DNA from: an uncultured Bryobacterales bacterium
GTDB lineage: Bacteria; Acidobacteriota; Terriglobia; Bryobacterales; UBA6623
Length of the DNA stretch: 64,000 bases
Direction of reading: 5' to 3'
NCBI GenBank assembly: GCA_951813065.1
Contig: CATOTH010000008.1
Span: 124,001-188,000, forward strand
Below are positions 7,883-16,593 of the stretch, piece after piece (the stretch's first letter is position 1; each line of letters starts with the position of its first letter). Position numbers and translations under genes: made by a program. The notes under the pieces were generated by a model, which saw only the letters and a list, made by a program, of their open reading frames with translations, searched no databases and was not told the DNA's origin.

Positions 7883-10332
7883 CAACTCTTTGTGATCGCC
7901 TCATCTAGGTTGAGGAGAACTCTCGCTAGTGAAACCCAGGCTTCGGCTTCGCTGTGCGTCGCGTCCCGGAACCCGGCCAGCAGGCGCGTCAGCTCGGCTA
8001 GCTCCGTCTCGCTAGGCGGGCGGGTGACCGAACGACGAAAGCCGTAGATGAGTCGATCGCGGTCGGACGCGCCGGCGCGCTCGACGACGAGCTTCGCCAG
8101 GGCCTCCGCGGCTTCGACATAAGCCGGGTCGTTCAGCAAAGTCAACGCTTGGAGGGGCGAGTTACTGCGGGCCCTCATGGCGGCGCAGGCGGCTCGCGCA
8201 GGAGCGTCGAACGTAATGAAACTGGGGTAAATCGCCCCTCGACGCAGCAGCGTGTAGATCCCGCGACGATAGCGATCCGTTCCTTTCGATGTCGGGTAGA
8301 CCTTGCTCTCGACACCGCTGATCTCTCCCCAAACGCCGTCTGGCTGCGGCGGATGGACGGGAGGTCCGCCCATCTTCTGTGACAGTAGACCGCTCGCGGC
8401 CAGAAGTGAGTCCCGAATCGCTTCGGCGGGCAGCCGATACCGAGGACCCCGAGCGAGTAGGGTGTTTTCGGGATCTCGTTCGCGGAGTGTGTCCGATACC
8501 CGCGACGCTTGGCGATAGGTCGCAGAAGTCACCATTAGACGAACAACGCTCTTGACCGACCAGCCTCGCTCGGCAAGCTCCACCGCGAGCCAATCGAGCA
8601 GCTCGGGGTGAGTTGGAGCCTCGCCCTGGCGGCCAAAGTCGTCTGCCGAGGCAACGATGCCCCGGCCAAACGCTTCGGCCCAGAGACGATTGACGGTCAC
8701 CCGGGCGGTTAGCGGATTTTCAGGTGAGGTTATCCACTTTGCCAGACCCATGCGATTGCGCGGAAGGTCGGAGCCGAGCTCGTGTATTGCGGCGGGAGTT
8801 CCAGGCTCGACCTCTTTCCCGTGCGCGCCGAACTGTCCGCGCTCGAGCAGATAGCTCGTAACTGGACCCGCTTTGTCGGCCATGATCAGAGTCTTCGCTG
8901 GCGCAAGAGCTTTCAGCTGCTTGGTAAGTTCTGCTAGCTCCTTGCGCGGCTCGGCGACTTCGGGCCGCGTCTTGAGAAAGGCGTCTCGGATGAAGTTGTT
9001 GTCCAGCTCGGTGCGCTCGTCCGGTGACTTCGCCAGAGCGCTGACGACTTTCGGGGGAAGCTCCTTGTTACCCGCCTGCTCGTCGATCCACGCTGGCAGG
9101 TCCGCGGCCACCCGGAACTCCGCGTCATTGATGACCATCTTGACGAACTCGTGCTGGGCCTTCACTCCCTCGTACTGCGCGCGCTGGGCTGGTGAGATGG
9201 GCAGCTCGACCTGCGCGCCGACGTAGTACTTGCGAGTGTTGCCGCCTCCGCGCAGGACCGTCTCGTCAATGCCACGGTCGAAGTAGGCGTAGAAGCGATA
9301 GTATTCCTCGATCGTGAACGGGTCGTACTTGTGCGTGTGACACTGAGCGCAGCCGAGCGTGGACCCGAGCCAAACCGTCGCCGTCGTGTTGACCCGGTCG
9401 ACCAGCATCGAGTTACGGACTTCGTCAATCTTCGAGCCGCCTGAGCCGTTCATCGGCGAGTTGCGGTTGAAGCCGGTCGCGATGAGTTGGTCGAGGGTGG
9501 GTTCTTCGAGGAGGTCGCCAGCCAGCTGTTCGATCGTGAACTGATCGAACGGCATGTCGTTATTGAACGCCTTAATGACCCAGTCTCGATAGGGCCAGAT
9601 TTCGCGTATGTCGTCGTGCTGGTAGCCGTTGGAGTCGGCGTATCGTGCCAGGTCGAGCCAGTGCCGCGCCCACTGTTCGCCGTATTGCGGCGAGGCCAGA
9701 AGCTCCTCGACCTTGGCTAGGTAGGCTTCGCTGGTTGGGTTGGCGAGGTAGCCGTCGATCTGTTCGGGCGTCGGCGGGACCCCGGTCAAGTCGAGGTACA
9801 GCCGCCGCATCAGCACGCCAGGCTCGGCTTCCGCCGACGGCTGGAGCCCCTCGGCTTCGAGCTTGCTCAGGATGAACCGGTCGATCGGGTTGCGCGGCCA
9901 GGCGTCGTTCGAGACAGCCGGGACCTCGGGGCGTTCCGGCTTCTCGTAGGCCCAGTGGCGCTTGTACTCCGCGCCCTCGGAGATCCACTCCTCCAGCAGT
10001 TTGATCTGAGCCTCGTCCAGGGCCTCGCCACCGAGCGGCATGCGGCGGATTGCATCGTCGGTCTTGATCCGGGCAATGAGCTCGCTTGCGGCAGGTTGCC
10101 CGGGAGTGATTGCTCGTTTGCCGTTTCGTTCCTGGGTAGCCGCGGAGAACTCGTCGAGTCCTAATCCGCTCGCACGCGCATCCTCGTCGGGGCCATGACA
10201 CGCGAAGCACTTCCCGGAGAGCAACGGACGAATGTCACGAGTGAAATCGACTTCCGCCTTGGCTATCGGCAAGCCCGCCAGAATCAGAATCGTCCCGAAC
10301 AGAGCGACGGGAGTTGGCAAGGCCACCTTCAT
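7882..10332 (-). CDS. PSD1 / planctomycete-type cytochrome c protein (DUF1549-DUF1553)
   Basis: An 816-residue protein with an N-terminal hydrophobic signal or anchor (FGTILILAGLPIAKA), a heme-binding CFACH at residues 42-46 within FTRDIRPLLSGKCFACHGPD (planctomycete cytochrome c 1 domain), then DUF1549 with ARYADSNGYQHDDIREIWPY and a second heme-like CAQCH (in LGCAQCHTHKYDPF), and a C-terminal DUF1553 with LLDWLAVELAERGWSVK and NPLTARVTVNRLWAEAFGRG. Such proteins are expanded in Planctomycetes and Verrucomicrobia, are predicted periplasmic, and pair with DUF1501 proteins. Oxidation of a polysaccharide-derived sugar with electron transfer through the hemes has been proposed for such loci but is unproven. 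ATGA overlap with the FecR gene upstream shows tight translational coupling. Confidence 0.93.
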   Translation of the reverse strand: MKVALPTPVALFGTILILAGLPIAKAEVDFTRDIRPLLSGKCFACHGPDEDARASGLGLDEFSAATQERNGKRAITPGQPAASELIARIKTDDAIRRMPLGGEALDEAQIKLLEEWISEGAEYKRHWAYEKPERPEVPAVSNDAWPRNPIDRFILSKLEAEGLQPSAEAEPGVLMRRLYLDLTGVPPTPEQIDGYLANPTSEAYLAKVEELLASPQYGEQWARHWLDLARYADSNGYQHDDIREIWPYRDWVIKAFNNDMPFDQFTIEQLAGDLLEEPTLDQLIATGFNRNSPMNGSGGSKIDEVRNSMLVDRVNTTATVWLGSTLGCAQCHTHKYDPFTIEEYYRFYAYFDRGIDETVLRGGGNTRKYYVGAQVELPISPAQRAQYEGVKAQHEFVKMVINDAEFRVAADLPAWIDEQAGNKELPPKVVSALAKSPDERTELDNNFIRDAFLKTRPEVAEPRKELAELTKQLKALAPAKTLIMADKAGPVTSYLLERGQFGAHGKEVEPGTPAAIHELGSDLPRNRMGLAKWITSPENPLTARVTVNRLWAEAFGRGIVASADDFGRQGEAPTHPELLDWLAVELAERGWSVKSVVRLMVTSATYRQASRVSDTLRERDPENTLLARGPRYRLPAEAIRDSLLAASGLLSQKMGGPPVHPPQPDGVWGEISGVESKVYPTSKGTDRYRRGIYTLLRRGAIYPSFITFDAPARAACAAMRARSNSPLQALTLLNDPAYVEAAEALAKLVVERAGASDRDRLIYGFRRSVTRPPSETELAELTRLLAGFRDATHSEAEAWVSLARVLLNLDEAITKS

Positions 10333-11750
10333 TCTTCGACTTCCTCGCTCAGAGTTAGGACTCGCACTTGGTCGAAGCCCCCTTCCACAGCTATATTCGC
10401 TCGCATCTTGAGACTGATGGTCCTTCGGTCTTGCGACAGCGTGACCTCATCCGACACCGGGTATCCGTTCTGGCCTGGGGTCCGACTGCCTAGCGACTCG
10501 AGGCCTCGAAAGCGCCAGGTCTCGTCGGGATAGTCTAGGCTGCCCAAACCGAAGCGTCGATCGGTGGCTTCGAGCCGATCGGCTCTTCCCATCATCGCGA
10601 CGATCGGCGCGGCAAACTTGATGACCCCTCGGACCGGCTCCGCAGCTGTAGGACGGAAGTGTAACAAGTAGCTATCAACACGCGTCCCCGCTGGCAGTAA
10701 GCCCAGTGGAGTCCTAAAGCGGCGGTAGACTCCTGGGGAGTCGATCGTCGCCTCGATGGGCGTTTCCACCAAGACGCCACGGCGTTCCGGGACGATGTCG
10801 ATCCAGTGCTGACCTGAGGTTTGCGCTTCGACGTCAAGGTCTTCCTTCACGCGAACCGCCCCTCTGAGCAACTCTAGGCCGTACCGATCTAAACGGTGGG
10901 GTTCGAGGAGGGCCTCACGGGTGGCCGGCTCGATTCCATTGACGCCTTGGTGGTCCAGTCGGCAGGCGTCCCCTTCTGAGATTTGGAAGCGCTCCTCCCC
11001 GTCGCCTCGGACAGGCAATACTTCAACGAGGCCATCGATGACATGGACGTCCGTGCGGCCGCCCTCGCTGACGGAGAGCCCAAACTCGGTGCCAAGGTCG
11101 ACCACTTCCGCCTCCGGCGTGGTGACGACGAATCCTAACGCCTCTTCGGGGATGCGAGCGACGAGGTTTCCGGATTCGAGGTGAATGTGGCCTCCGTTTC
11201 GAAGCTCGAACTTGGCGGGCCCTTGGATTGAGACCCGCGCTCCGTCGCCGAACTCCAACTCGATGGTCCCCTCGGCAAGGGCAAAATCACCCAAGCTCAG
11301 CGCGGCCCCCGGAAGCAACGATGCGTTTGGAGCTTCGGTTCGGGAGTTCCCTTGCCAAACCACATCAACCGCCGCCACAAGTCTCGCGCCGGAGGATTCG
11401 GCTCTTGGCGCCACATCCGAGCGCTCAATGAAAGCGCCAACCGCAATGACGATCGCCGCTGCGACTCCCGCCCATTGCAGCCAGGCCGACCTTGGCAACT
11501 GAGCCGTTTGTTTGGGAGCTGCCGGCAACTCGACTTCAGCGAGTTCGCTATCGAGCGACGAGCTGTAGACGCCTCCCGGATAGATCGCGCAGAGCGCCTC
11601 GTGATTGTCCAAAAACTCTTGGTAGCGGGCCCGCGCCTCGGGCGACTCCAACAGAAGAGCATTGAGACGAGCGGCTTCGGCTGGGGAGAGGCGCTGATCG
11701 ACGAGCCGAGAAACCAACAGCTCGAGCTCCTGAACTTGTTCAGACGCCAT
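10329..11750 (-). CDS. FecR-domain membrane protein (candidate anti-sigma/sensor)
   Basis: About 473 residues. The cytoplasmic N-terminus (LVSRLVDQRLSPAEAARLNA) resembles the anti-sigma part of FecR-like proteins, followed by one membrane segment (WLQWAGVAAAIVIAVGAFIE, residues about 93-112) and a FecR domain (EFGDGARVSIQGPAKFELRN, VVTTPEAEVVDLGTEFGLSV, DVHVIDGLVEV). The remaining C-terminal 200 residues look like a beta-rich, LamG-like or carbohydrate-binding domain, but I cannot name it. ATG at 11750 has a strong AGGAGG six bases upstream and lies inside the end of the sigma factor gene (11-bp overlap). Sigma and FecR genes joined in this way usually form a regulator/antiregulator pair. Confidence 0.85.
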   Translation of the reverse strand: MASEQVQELELLVSRLVDQRLSPAEAARLNALLLESPEARARYQEFLDNHEALCAIYPGGVYSSSLDSELAEVELPAAPKQTAQLPRSAWLQWAGVAAAIVIAVGAFIERSDVAPRAESSGARLVAAVDVVWQGNSRTEAPNASLLPGAALSLGDFALAEGTIELEFGDGARVSIQGPAKFELRNGGHIHLESGNLVARIPEEALGFVVTTPEAEVVDLGTEFGLSVSEGGRTDVHVIDGLVEVLPVRGDGEERFQISEGDACRLDHQGVNGIEPATREALLEPHRLDRYGLELLRGAVRVKEDLDVEAQTSGQHWIDIVPERRGVLVETPIEATIDSPGVYRRFRTPLGLLPAGTRVDSYLLHFRPTAAEPVRGVIKFAAPIVAMMGRADRLEATDRRFGLGSLDYPDETWRFRGLESLGSRTPGQNGYPVSDEVTLSQDRRTISLKMRANIAVEGGFDQVRVLTLSEEVEE

Positions 11751-12285
11751 ACTCAACCTCCTGGCCTAGACGGGCTCGGATGCAATCCCCCAGCCTCTTG
11801 CGAATCCGCAGAAGGCGCATACCCGTAGCGTCCACGGTCTTCCCGAGACTCTGCGCCAGAGCCTGCACGGTTTCGCCGTCGCGGTACCGTCGCTGGATGA
11901 GCGAACGCTCTTGCTCTCTCAAACGCTCCAGGCACCGTTTCAGAACAGGGATACGACGGTCGACATCGGACACTTCCTCATCTGCTTCACGGTCCAAAAG
12001 CTCATGCACCTCGTCGGTGAACACCAAGCGACTTCGGTTCTCGGACTTCCTCCAGGCCATGACCTGGAATTTCGCGATCGTGAAGGCCCACGCGGCGAAG
12101 CTAGAGCCCTTCTGGAACTCCCCGGCCTTGCGGCAGAGCACGAGGTTTGTATTTTGTAGGACTTCCAGCGCCTGCTCGTGGTCGGCTAGGCGCTTCAAGA
12201 TAAAGCCATAAAGGCGCGGCTGGATCGTCGTGATCTGGACAACCAGCTCCTCAGGCGCGCCGTACGATTCGTTCTGTTCGCTCAT
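11740..12285 (-). CDS. ECF-type RNA polymerase sigma factor (Rhodopirellula/Verrucomicrobium family)
   Basis: About 181 residues. Region 2 is seen as ALEVLQNTNLVLCRKAGEFQ with FAAWAFTIAKFQVMAWRK, and region 4 as RSLIQRRYRDGETVQALAQS followed by LGKTVDATGMRLLRIRK, the helix-turn-helix that reads the -35 element. This matches the sigma subfamily that is expanded in Planctomycetes and Verrucomicrobia and habitually precedes FecR and PSD1 genes. ATG at 12285 is taken as start; an in-frame GTG at 12294 is the alternative. It is the first gene of the operon and probably directs transcription of its own locus, with the FecR-like protein as partner. Why a separate sigma factor is used here is unknown. 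Confidence 0.9.
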   Translation of the reverse strand: MSEQNESYGAPEELVVQITTIQPRLYGFILKRLADHEQALEVLQNTNLVLCRKAGEFQKGSSFAAWAFTIAKFQVMAWRKSENRSRLVFTDEVHELLDREADEEVSDVDRRIPVLKRCLERLREQERSLIQRRYRDGETVQALAQSLGKTVDATGMRLLRIRKRLGDCIRARLGQEVEYGV

Positions 12286-12301
12286 CCCGCCCACATATAG
12301 A

Positions 12302-12331
12302 TATATAGCGGCTGCGTCTGAAACCTAACAA
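12302..12331 (-). promoter_or_regulatory. Candidate promoter of the sigma-FecR-PSD1 operon
   Basis: On the minus strand TTGTTA (12331-12326) and TATATA (12307-12302) are 18 bases apart. This would place the transcript start within about ten bases of the sigma gene start. The surrounding TATAGATATATAG is the only AT-rich stretch nearby. Since the operon may use its own ECF sigma factor, a housekeeping-type promoter is only one possibility. Confidence 0.3.
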
Positions 12332-12371
12332 TCCTCGAACGCGCCGGTACGACCTTAGGACAAAGCACCAG

Positions 12372-12830
12372 ATGAACGAATCTTCTACTAACCGCCCCCT
12401 ATCCTGGCCGTTTCGTGTCGCTGCCGTCCTCTGGGTCATTTGGGGGCTAGTCCATGCGCTTGCCGGCGTGCTGACCATTACGCAGGATACGGCCGGGGCC
12501 GCCCAGGGTATCGCAGATGCTGTGGACCACGCTCTGCTGGAGATGGTCTATCCCGACGCTGTCGGCGCGATCATGAACCAGCATGGCTTCAACCTGCTCT
12601 GGATTGGCGTCGTGACGACAGTGTGCGCCTGGTTCATCTGGCGCCGGTCTCCGCCGGCGATCTTCATCGGAGCTCTTGTCGGCGGCCTCGCGGACGTCGG
12701 GTATTTCCTGTTCATGGACCTGGGGGGCTACGTCAACTTTGTACCCGGCACGGTCATGACGTTGGTTTCATCCTCCGCGATCATCCTGAGTTTCTGGGCC
12801 TATTTCAGCAGGAAGTCTGCACGCGAGTAA
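12372..12830 (+). CDS. Small four-helix integral membrane protein, function unknown
   Basis: A 152-residue protein, divergent from the sigma factor gene. Four hydrophobic segments can be seen at about residues 14-34 (RVAAVLWVIWGLVHALAGVL), 71-88 (LLWIGVVTTVCAWFIW), 94-113 (AIFIGALVGGLADVGYFLF) and 124-144. The W/H-rich first helix and the GLADVGYFLF motif recall small DoxX-like or DUF-type membrane proteins, but I cannot name a family. Its divergent position suggests it may share regulation with the sigma operon, although nothing in the sequence ties it to carbohydrate use. Confidence 0.75.
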   Translation: MNESSTNRPLSWPFRVAAVLWVIWGLVHALAGVLTITQDTAGAAQGIADAVDHALLEMVYPDAVGAIMNQHGFNLLWIGVVTTVCAWFIWRRSPPAIFIGALVGGLADVGYFLFMDLGGYVNFVPGTVMTLVSSSAIILSFWAYFSRKSARE

Positions 12831-12878
12831 TCGGGGCTCAACTCAGGGGCGCACGGTGCCGCAAGCCGGACTTCACCG

Positions 12879-13055
12879 CTAACGGATATCCTTGTCGGGC
12901 AGCTCCATCCGGAGCTGCGGGTCGATCGGCATCTCGTCCGGAACCGCGCCGGTCTCGTGCTTGAGCCTGTCCAGCTCCGCTTGAAGCTCGGCTAGCTTGT
13001 CAGCGTACGCCCGGGCGTCGACGAGGTTGCGTTTTCGAGCGGATGGCCGAAGTCG
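12879..13055 (-). pseudogene. Sulfatase C-terminal remnant with frameshift
   Basis: Minus-strand translation gives NLVDARAYADKLAELQAELD followed by RLKHETGAVPDEMPIDPQLR and a TAG at 12881-12879. This is the typical C-terminal tail of type I sulfatases (helix of alternating Leu/Glu after the NL-DDPAYA motif). Just upstream, in another frame, VDFGHPLEN supplies the expected preceding motif (compare DLEADPLEN of intact sulfatases), so a one-base frameshift lies in GAAAACGCAAC near 13035. Nothing sulfatase-like is seen further upstream, so all of the catalytic domain is gone. It sits next to two intact sulfatase genes on the same strand. Confidence 0.65.
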
Positions 13056-13237
13056 ACAGAGGACGCAAGCCTATCCGAAGCGACCAACCAAAGCCCTCTC
13101 CACGTGAGGTGCCAATGAGCCGTCGCCGAGTGCTTGAATGGATTCTTGCAACTGATGGGGCCGGAACGACGAGTGCTGAGGGCCGATCTACGTGTGCCGG
13201 CGACCCAAGCGATCATCGACTGATTCACCGAAAAGGG

Positions 13238-14998
13238 CTAGCGTCTGAGCGTAATGGAGTGGACTTCCATCGCTTGCCCGCCAGGAATTTCCTTCGCCCT
13301 CAGGGTCAACGGGCCGCGACCTTGGGCGAGTTGAATCTTGCCGATCGTCATCGGCCGAAAGTCCTTGGTGACCGACTCTTGCCGCTCGACTCGGTCCTGG
13401 TCCGGACCGATCACCGGCGGATCATGCGCTTCGGTGACCTTCGCGCTGACTGTCGCTTCACCGAACGAAAGCTCGACGGTCGAGCCTAAGTCGGCTTGCG
13501 GGCAAGCGTAGTAGACGGTCGCTTCGTACTCGCCGGCTTCGAGAACGTCGATATCCCAGCTGATGCGGTCGTCGGCGCTCCCCCACTCCAAGAAGAACGA
13601 GGCGTTGGGAAAACGGTTGCTGCGTATGACCGTCCCTTCTGCGACGCCGTCGCGAGCTGGAAGCAGCGTGAAGGGCTTGTACCCGACGGGGAAACCGCGG
13701 TCGTCTTCGCCGAGCTCAGCGTGGATCTCCGCGGTCATGGCCTCGAGAGCCTTTCTGAGCCGGGCCGCTTCTTCGGGATGCTGGTCGGCGACGTCGGTCC
13801 TTTGACCGGGGTCGGCGGCAATGTCGAAGAGCTGACCCTTCGTGTCCATGCGAAAGCGCTGCGTGCGAACGCTCGACGCTCCCTTCCCCGGCCGAAACGA
13901 GAAGATCTCGCGGTCAGGCCAATCACCGGCCGAACCGTCCAGCAGCGGCTTGACGCTCTTGCCATCCAGAGGTTTCTTGCTGATCAGATCGATCCCGGCG
14001 ATATCGGCGAGAGTCGGCAGCAGGTCGATCGCTCCTGCGATCTCGTCGAGTTGCAGACCAGCTTCGATGCCATCCGGCCACCGGATCAAGAACGGCACAC
14101 GAACGCCGCCTTCGTCAATCGAGCCTTTACGCCCCTTCATGTCCCCGTTCCAGCGGACGCCGTTCGGCCCATTGTCGGAGAAGTAGATGAAGACCGTATT
14201 TTCTGAAATATCGAGCGAGTCGAGCTTCTCGAAGATCCGGCCGACGTTCCAATCGATGTTCTCGACCATGGCGAGCGCGGCCCGGATGTGACCGATGTGC
14301 TCTTTCTCGGGCTCGCGGTTGTGCATGGCAAGCTCGGCGCCGTCGAACTTCTCGTAGAACGGATCCGGGACCTGCATCGGGGAGTGAGGCGTGTTGTAGG
14401 GCAGGTAAGCGAGGAACGGGCGATCCTTGTTCCGCTCGATGAACGCCATCGCGCGCTCGGTGAGGTCGTCGATGATGAAGCCCTTGCCTCGCACCAGCGC
14501 GCCGTTGTGATCCATCGGGGCGTCAAAATAGTGCGCCCAATGGCCCGAGGTGAAGCCATAGTACTCTTCGAATCCGCGGGAGTTCGGATGGTAAGGGTGC
14601 TGCCCGCCGTTGTGCCATTTCCCGAACGCGCCGGTGGCGTATCCGGCGGCCTTGAAGGTCTCGGCGATCGTCGCCTCATCAAGGTCAAGGCGCTCGGAGC
14701 CGGCGCTGGTACCGTAGACGCCGCCCCGCGGATAGTAGCGTCCCGTCAGGAACTCCGCACGCGTGGGAGAGCAGACCGGGCAGACGAAGAAACGATCGAA
14801 CAACGCGCCGTCGCGGGCGAGCGAGTCAATGTTCGGAGTCGAGAGGTTCGTATTGCCGTGGACGCTCAGGTCGCCCCAGCCCTGATCATCAGCGAGAACG
14901 ATCACGAAGTTGGGAGGACGATCCGCGGACGTACCCCGGTCACTTGACGGGGCGCACGACAACCCGACGAACAAGGCGCTCAAGAGTAGCTTCTTCAT
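13238..14998 (-). CDS. Type I sulfatase with extra C-terminal beta domain
   Basis: A 586-residue exported sulfatase. Signal region is MKKLLLSALFVGLSC with a weak lipobox at Cys15. The catalytic cysteine for formylglycine is in CSPTRAEFLTGRY (CxPxR motif), metal ligands in FVIVLADDQGWGD, and further family motifs are GKWHNGG, HSPMQVP and FSDNGPNG. Residues about 455-586 form a second domain with EAGEYEATVYYACPQADLGS and AHDPPVIGPDQDRV, a beta-sandwich tail also found on some planctomycete arylsulfatases and possibly sugar-binding. It hydrolyses sulfate esters, presumably from polysaccharide or glycan. An activating enzyme (formylglycine-generating or anSME) is not in this window. Confidence 0.92.
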   Translation of the reverse strand: MKKLLLSALFVGLSCAPSSDRGTSADRPPNFVIVLADDQGWGDLSVHGNTNLSTPNIDSLARDGALFDRFFVCPVCSPTRAEFLTGRYYPRGGVYGTSAGSERLDLDEATIAETFKAAGYATGAFGKWHNGGQHPYHPNSRGFEEYYGFTSGHWAHYFDAPMDHNGALVRGKGFIIDDLTERAMAFIERNKDRPFLAYLPYNTPHSPMQVPDPFYEKFDGAELAMHNREPEKEHIGHIRAALAMVENIDWNVGRIFEKLDSLDISENTVFIYFSDNGPNGVRWNGDMKGRKGSIDEGGVRVPFLIRWPDGIEAGLQLDEIAGAIDLLPTLADIAGIDLISKKPLDGKSVKPLLDGSAGDWPDREIFSFRPGKGASSVRTQRFRMDTKGQLFDIAADPGQRTDVADQHPEEAARLRKALEAMTAEIHAELGEDDRGFPVGYKPFTLLPARDGVAEGTVIRSNRFPNASFFLEWGSADDRISWDIDVLEAGEYEATVYYACPQADLGSTVELSFGEATVSAKVTEAHDPPVIGPDQDRVERQESVTKDFRPMTIGKIQLAQGRGPLTLRAKEIPGGQAMEVHSITLRR

Positions 14999-15144
14999 GT
15001 TGACGAGTCTCTAATCGTATCCGAGCGCCGCACTCGATCGAGCTCTACGATTGGCGACAGTTCGTCGCTTTGGCCGGCCGACATTTGAATCACTATCCGG
15101 TCTCTGCGGTGCTCGAGTAGGACAAACGCTAGGCGGATGCGCGG

Positions 15145-16593
15145 TCATCTAGCCAGTGGGGGCGCCTGCAATTCGTTTCGAAGCTGCTCGAGTTCCGCCT
15201 GCAACTGCGGAATCACCCCCGCATACTCCGGGTCGTCGTAGAAGTTCCGTCTCTCCTCGGGATCCTCCTGCAAGTCGATCAGCTCCCAGCCAGCCGGCCC
15301 GCCGTAGCGAGTGTCGTAGTGGTGAATCAGCTTGTAGCGCTCCGTTCGGACTCCATAGTGCGGGACGATCTCATGGCTGTTGGGGTACTCCCAGTAGTGG
15401 TAATACATCGACGTCCGCCAGTCGGCCGGCTTAGCCCCGTCGAATAGCGGTCGCAGGCTCGCCCCCTGCATGTCGGCGGGAACTTCGACGCCCGCCAGGT
15501 CGAGGATCGTCGGGGCATAGTCGACATTGAGCGCGAAGCCATCGACCTCTGTTCCCGGCTGGATCATCTTCGGATAGCGCATGACCAGAGGCAGCCGAAG
15601 CGGCTCCTCATACATCAGCCGCTTGTCGAACATGAAGTGATCGCCGACGAACATCCCGTTGTCTGACGTGTAGATCACCACCGTGTTCTCAACGAGCCCC
15701 TCCTCGTCGAGGAAGTCGAGAAAGCGCCCGACGTTCTCGTCCACCGCCACCATCACGCGTATGTAGTCCTTCACGTACTGCTGATACATCCAGTCGTTCA
15801 GCTCGTCGCCTTGGAGCTCTTCCGGAGGATGGAGCTTGCCGAGGTTGCCCCGGCGGTTCCAGCGGAGCAGCAACTCTGGCACGAGGCGGGAGTTCGACGC
15901 CTGCACAGCTTCAGCGCGGCCCGACAGGTCATCGTCGAAGGTAGCCGGCTGCGGGATCTGCTCGTCTGAGAAGAGGTCCTCGTGTCGTTTCGCCGGCTGC
16001 CATAGACCATGCGGCGCCTTGTGGTGGTAAAGCAGCGCGAAGGGCTTTTCGGGGTCGCGCCCGCGCACCCAGTCGATCGCGAAGTCGGTGATCAGGTCCG
16101 TCACGTAGCCTTCGTGCTCGACGCGCTGTCCCATCTCGATGAAGGAGGGGTTGTGATAGGCCCCTTGGCCGGGCAGAACTTTCCAATAGTCGAAGCCGGT
16201 GGGCTCGGACTTAAGGTGCCACTTGCCGACCAAGGCTGTCTGGTAACCCGCCTGTCGCAGCAGCTTGGGAAAGGTCTGCTGCGAGCCGTCGAAGGTATCT
16301 TGGTTGCTGCGTTGGCCGTTGATGTGGCTGTACTTGCCGGTTAACAAGGTGGCCCGGCTCGGGGCGCAGAGCGAGTTGGTGACGAAGGCATTCCGAAACA
16401 GCGCCCCTTCTTGGGCGATGCGGTCGAGGTTGGGCGTAGACGCCCGGCTCGGCCCGTATGCGGACATCATCTGGACGGTGTGATCGTCCGTCATGATGTA
16501 GACGAAGTTCGGTCGCGGAGAGGGAGGAGTCGGCGGCGCCGCGCAGGCTCCGAGCAGCAGCGCCGCTTGGGCGCAAAGCAGAACGACTCGCAT
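15145..16593 (-). CDS. Type I sulfatase, lipoprotein
   Basis: About 482 residues. The start at 16593 gives a signal with a good lipobox, LLLGAC, followed by a Pro/Ser-rich linker, so the enzyme is likely membrane-anchored outside the cytoplasm. NFVYIMTDDHTVQMMSAYG holds the metal-binding Asp pair; CAPSRATLLTGKYSHINGQ is the CxPxR formylglycine motif; GKWHLKSEPTGFDYW, HKAPHGLWQPA and YTSDNGMFVGDHFMFDKR complete the active-site set of heparan/mucin/N-sulfoglucosamine-type sulfatases. The tail NFYDDPEYAGVIPQLQAELE is intact, in contrast to the pseudogene at 12879. An upstream extension to 16683 lacks signal features and is rejected. Confidence 0.92.
   Translation of the reverse strand: MRVVLLCAQAALLLGACAAPPTPPSPRPNFVYIMTDDHTVQMMSAYGPSRASTPNLDRIAQEGALFRNAFVTNSLCAPSRATLLTGKYSHINGQRSNQDTFDGSQQTFPKLLRQAGYQTALVGKWHLKSEPTGFDYWKVLPGQGAYHNPSFIEMGQRVEHEGYVTDLITDFAIDWVRGRDPEKPFALLYHHKAPHGLWQPAKRHEDLFSDEQIPQPATFDDDLSGRAEAVQASNSRLVPELLLRWNRRGNLGKLHPPEELQGDELNDWMYQQYVKDYIRVMVAVDENVGRFLDFLDEEGLVENTVVIYTSDNGMFVGDHFMFDKRLMYEEPLRLPLVMRYPKMIQPGTEVDGFALNVDYAPTILDLAGVEVPADMQGASLRPLFDGAKPADWRTSMYYHYWEYPNSHEIVPHYGVRTERYKLIHHYDTRYGGPAGWELIDLQEDPEERRNFYDDPEYAGVIPQLQAELEQLRNELQAPPLAR

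Noticed and set aside
12899..12918. Perfect hairpin GCAGCTCC-ATCC-GGAGCTGC
   Set aside because: It lies inside the sulfatase remnant and is explained by coding sequence (QLRMELP); there is no sign that it terminates anything.
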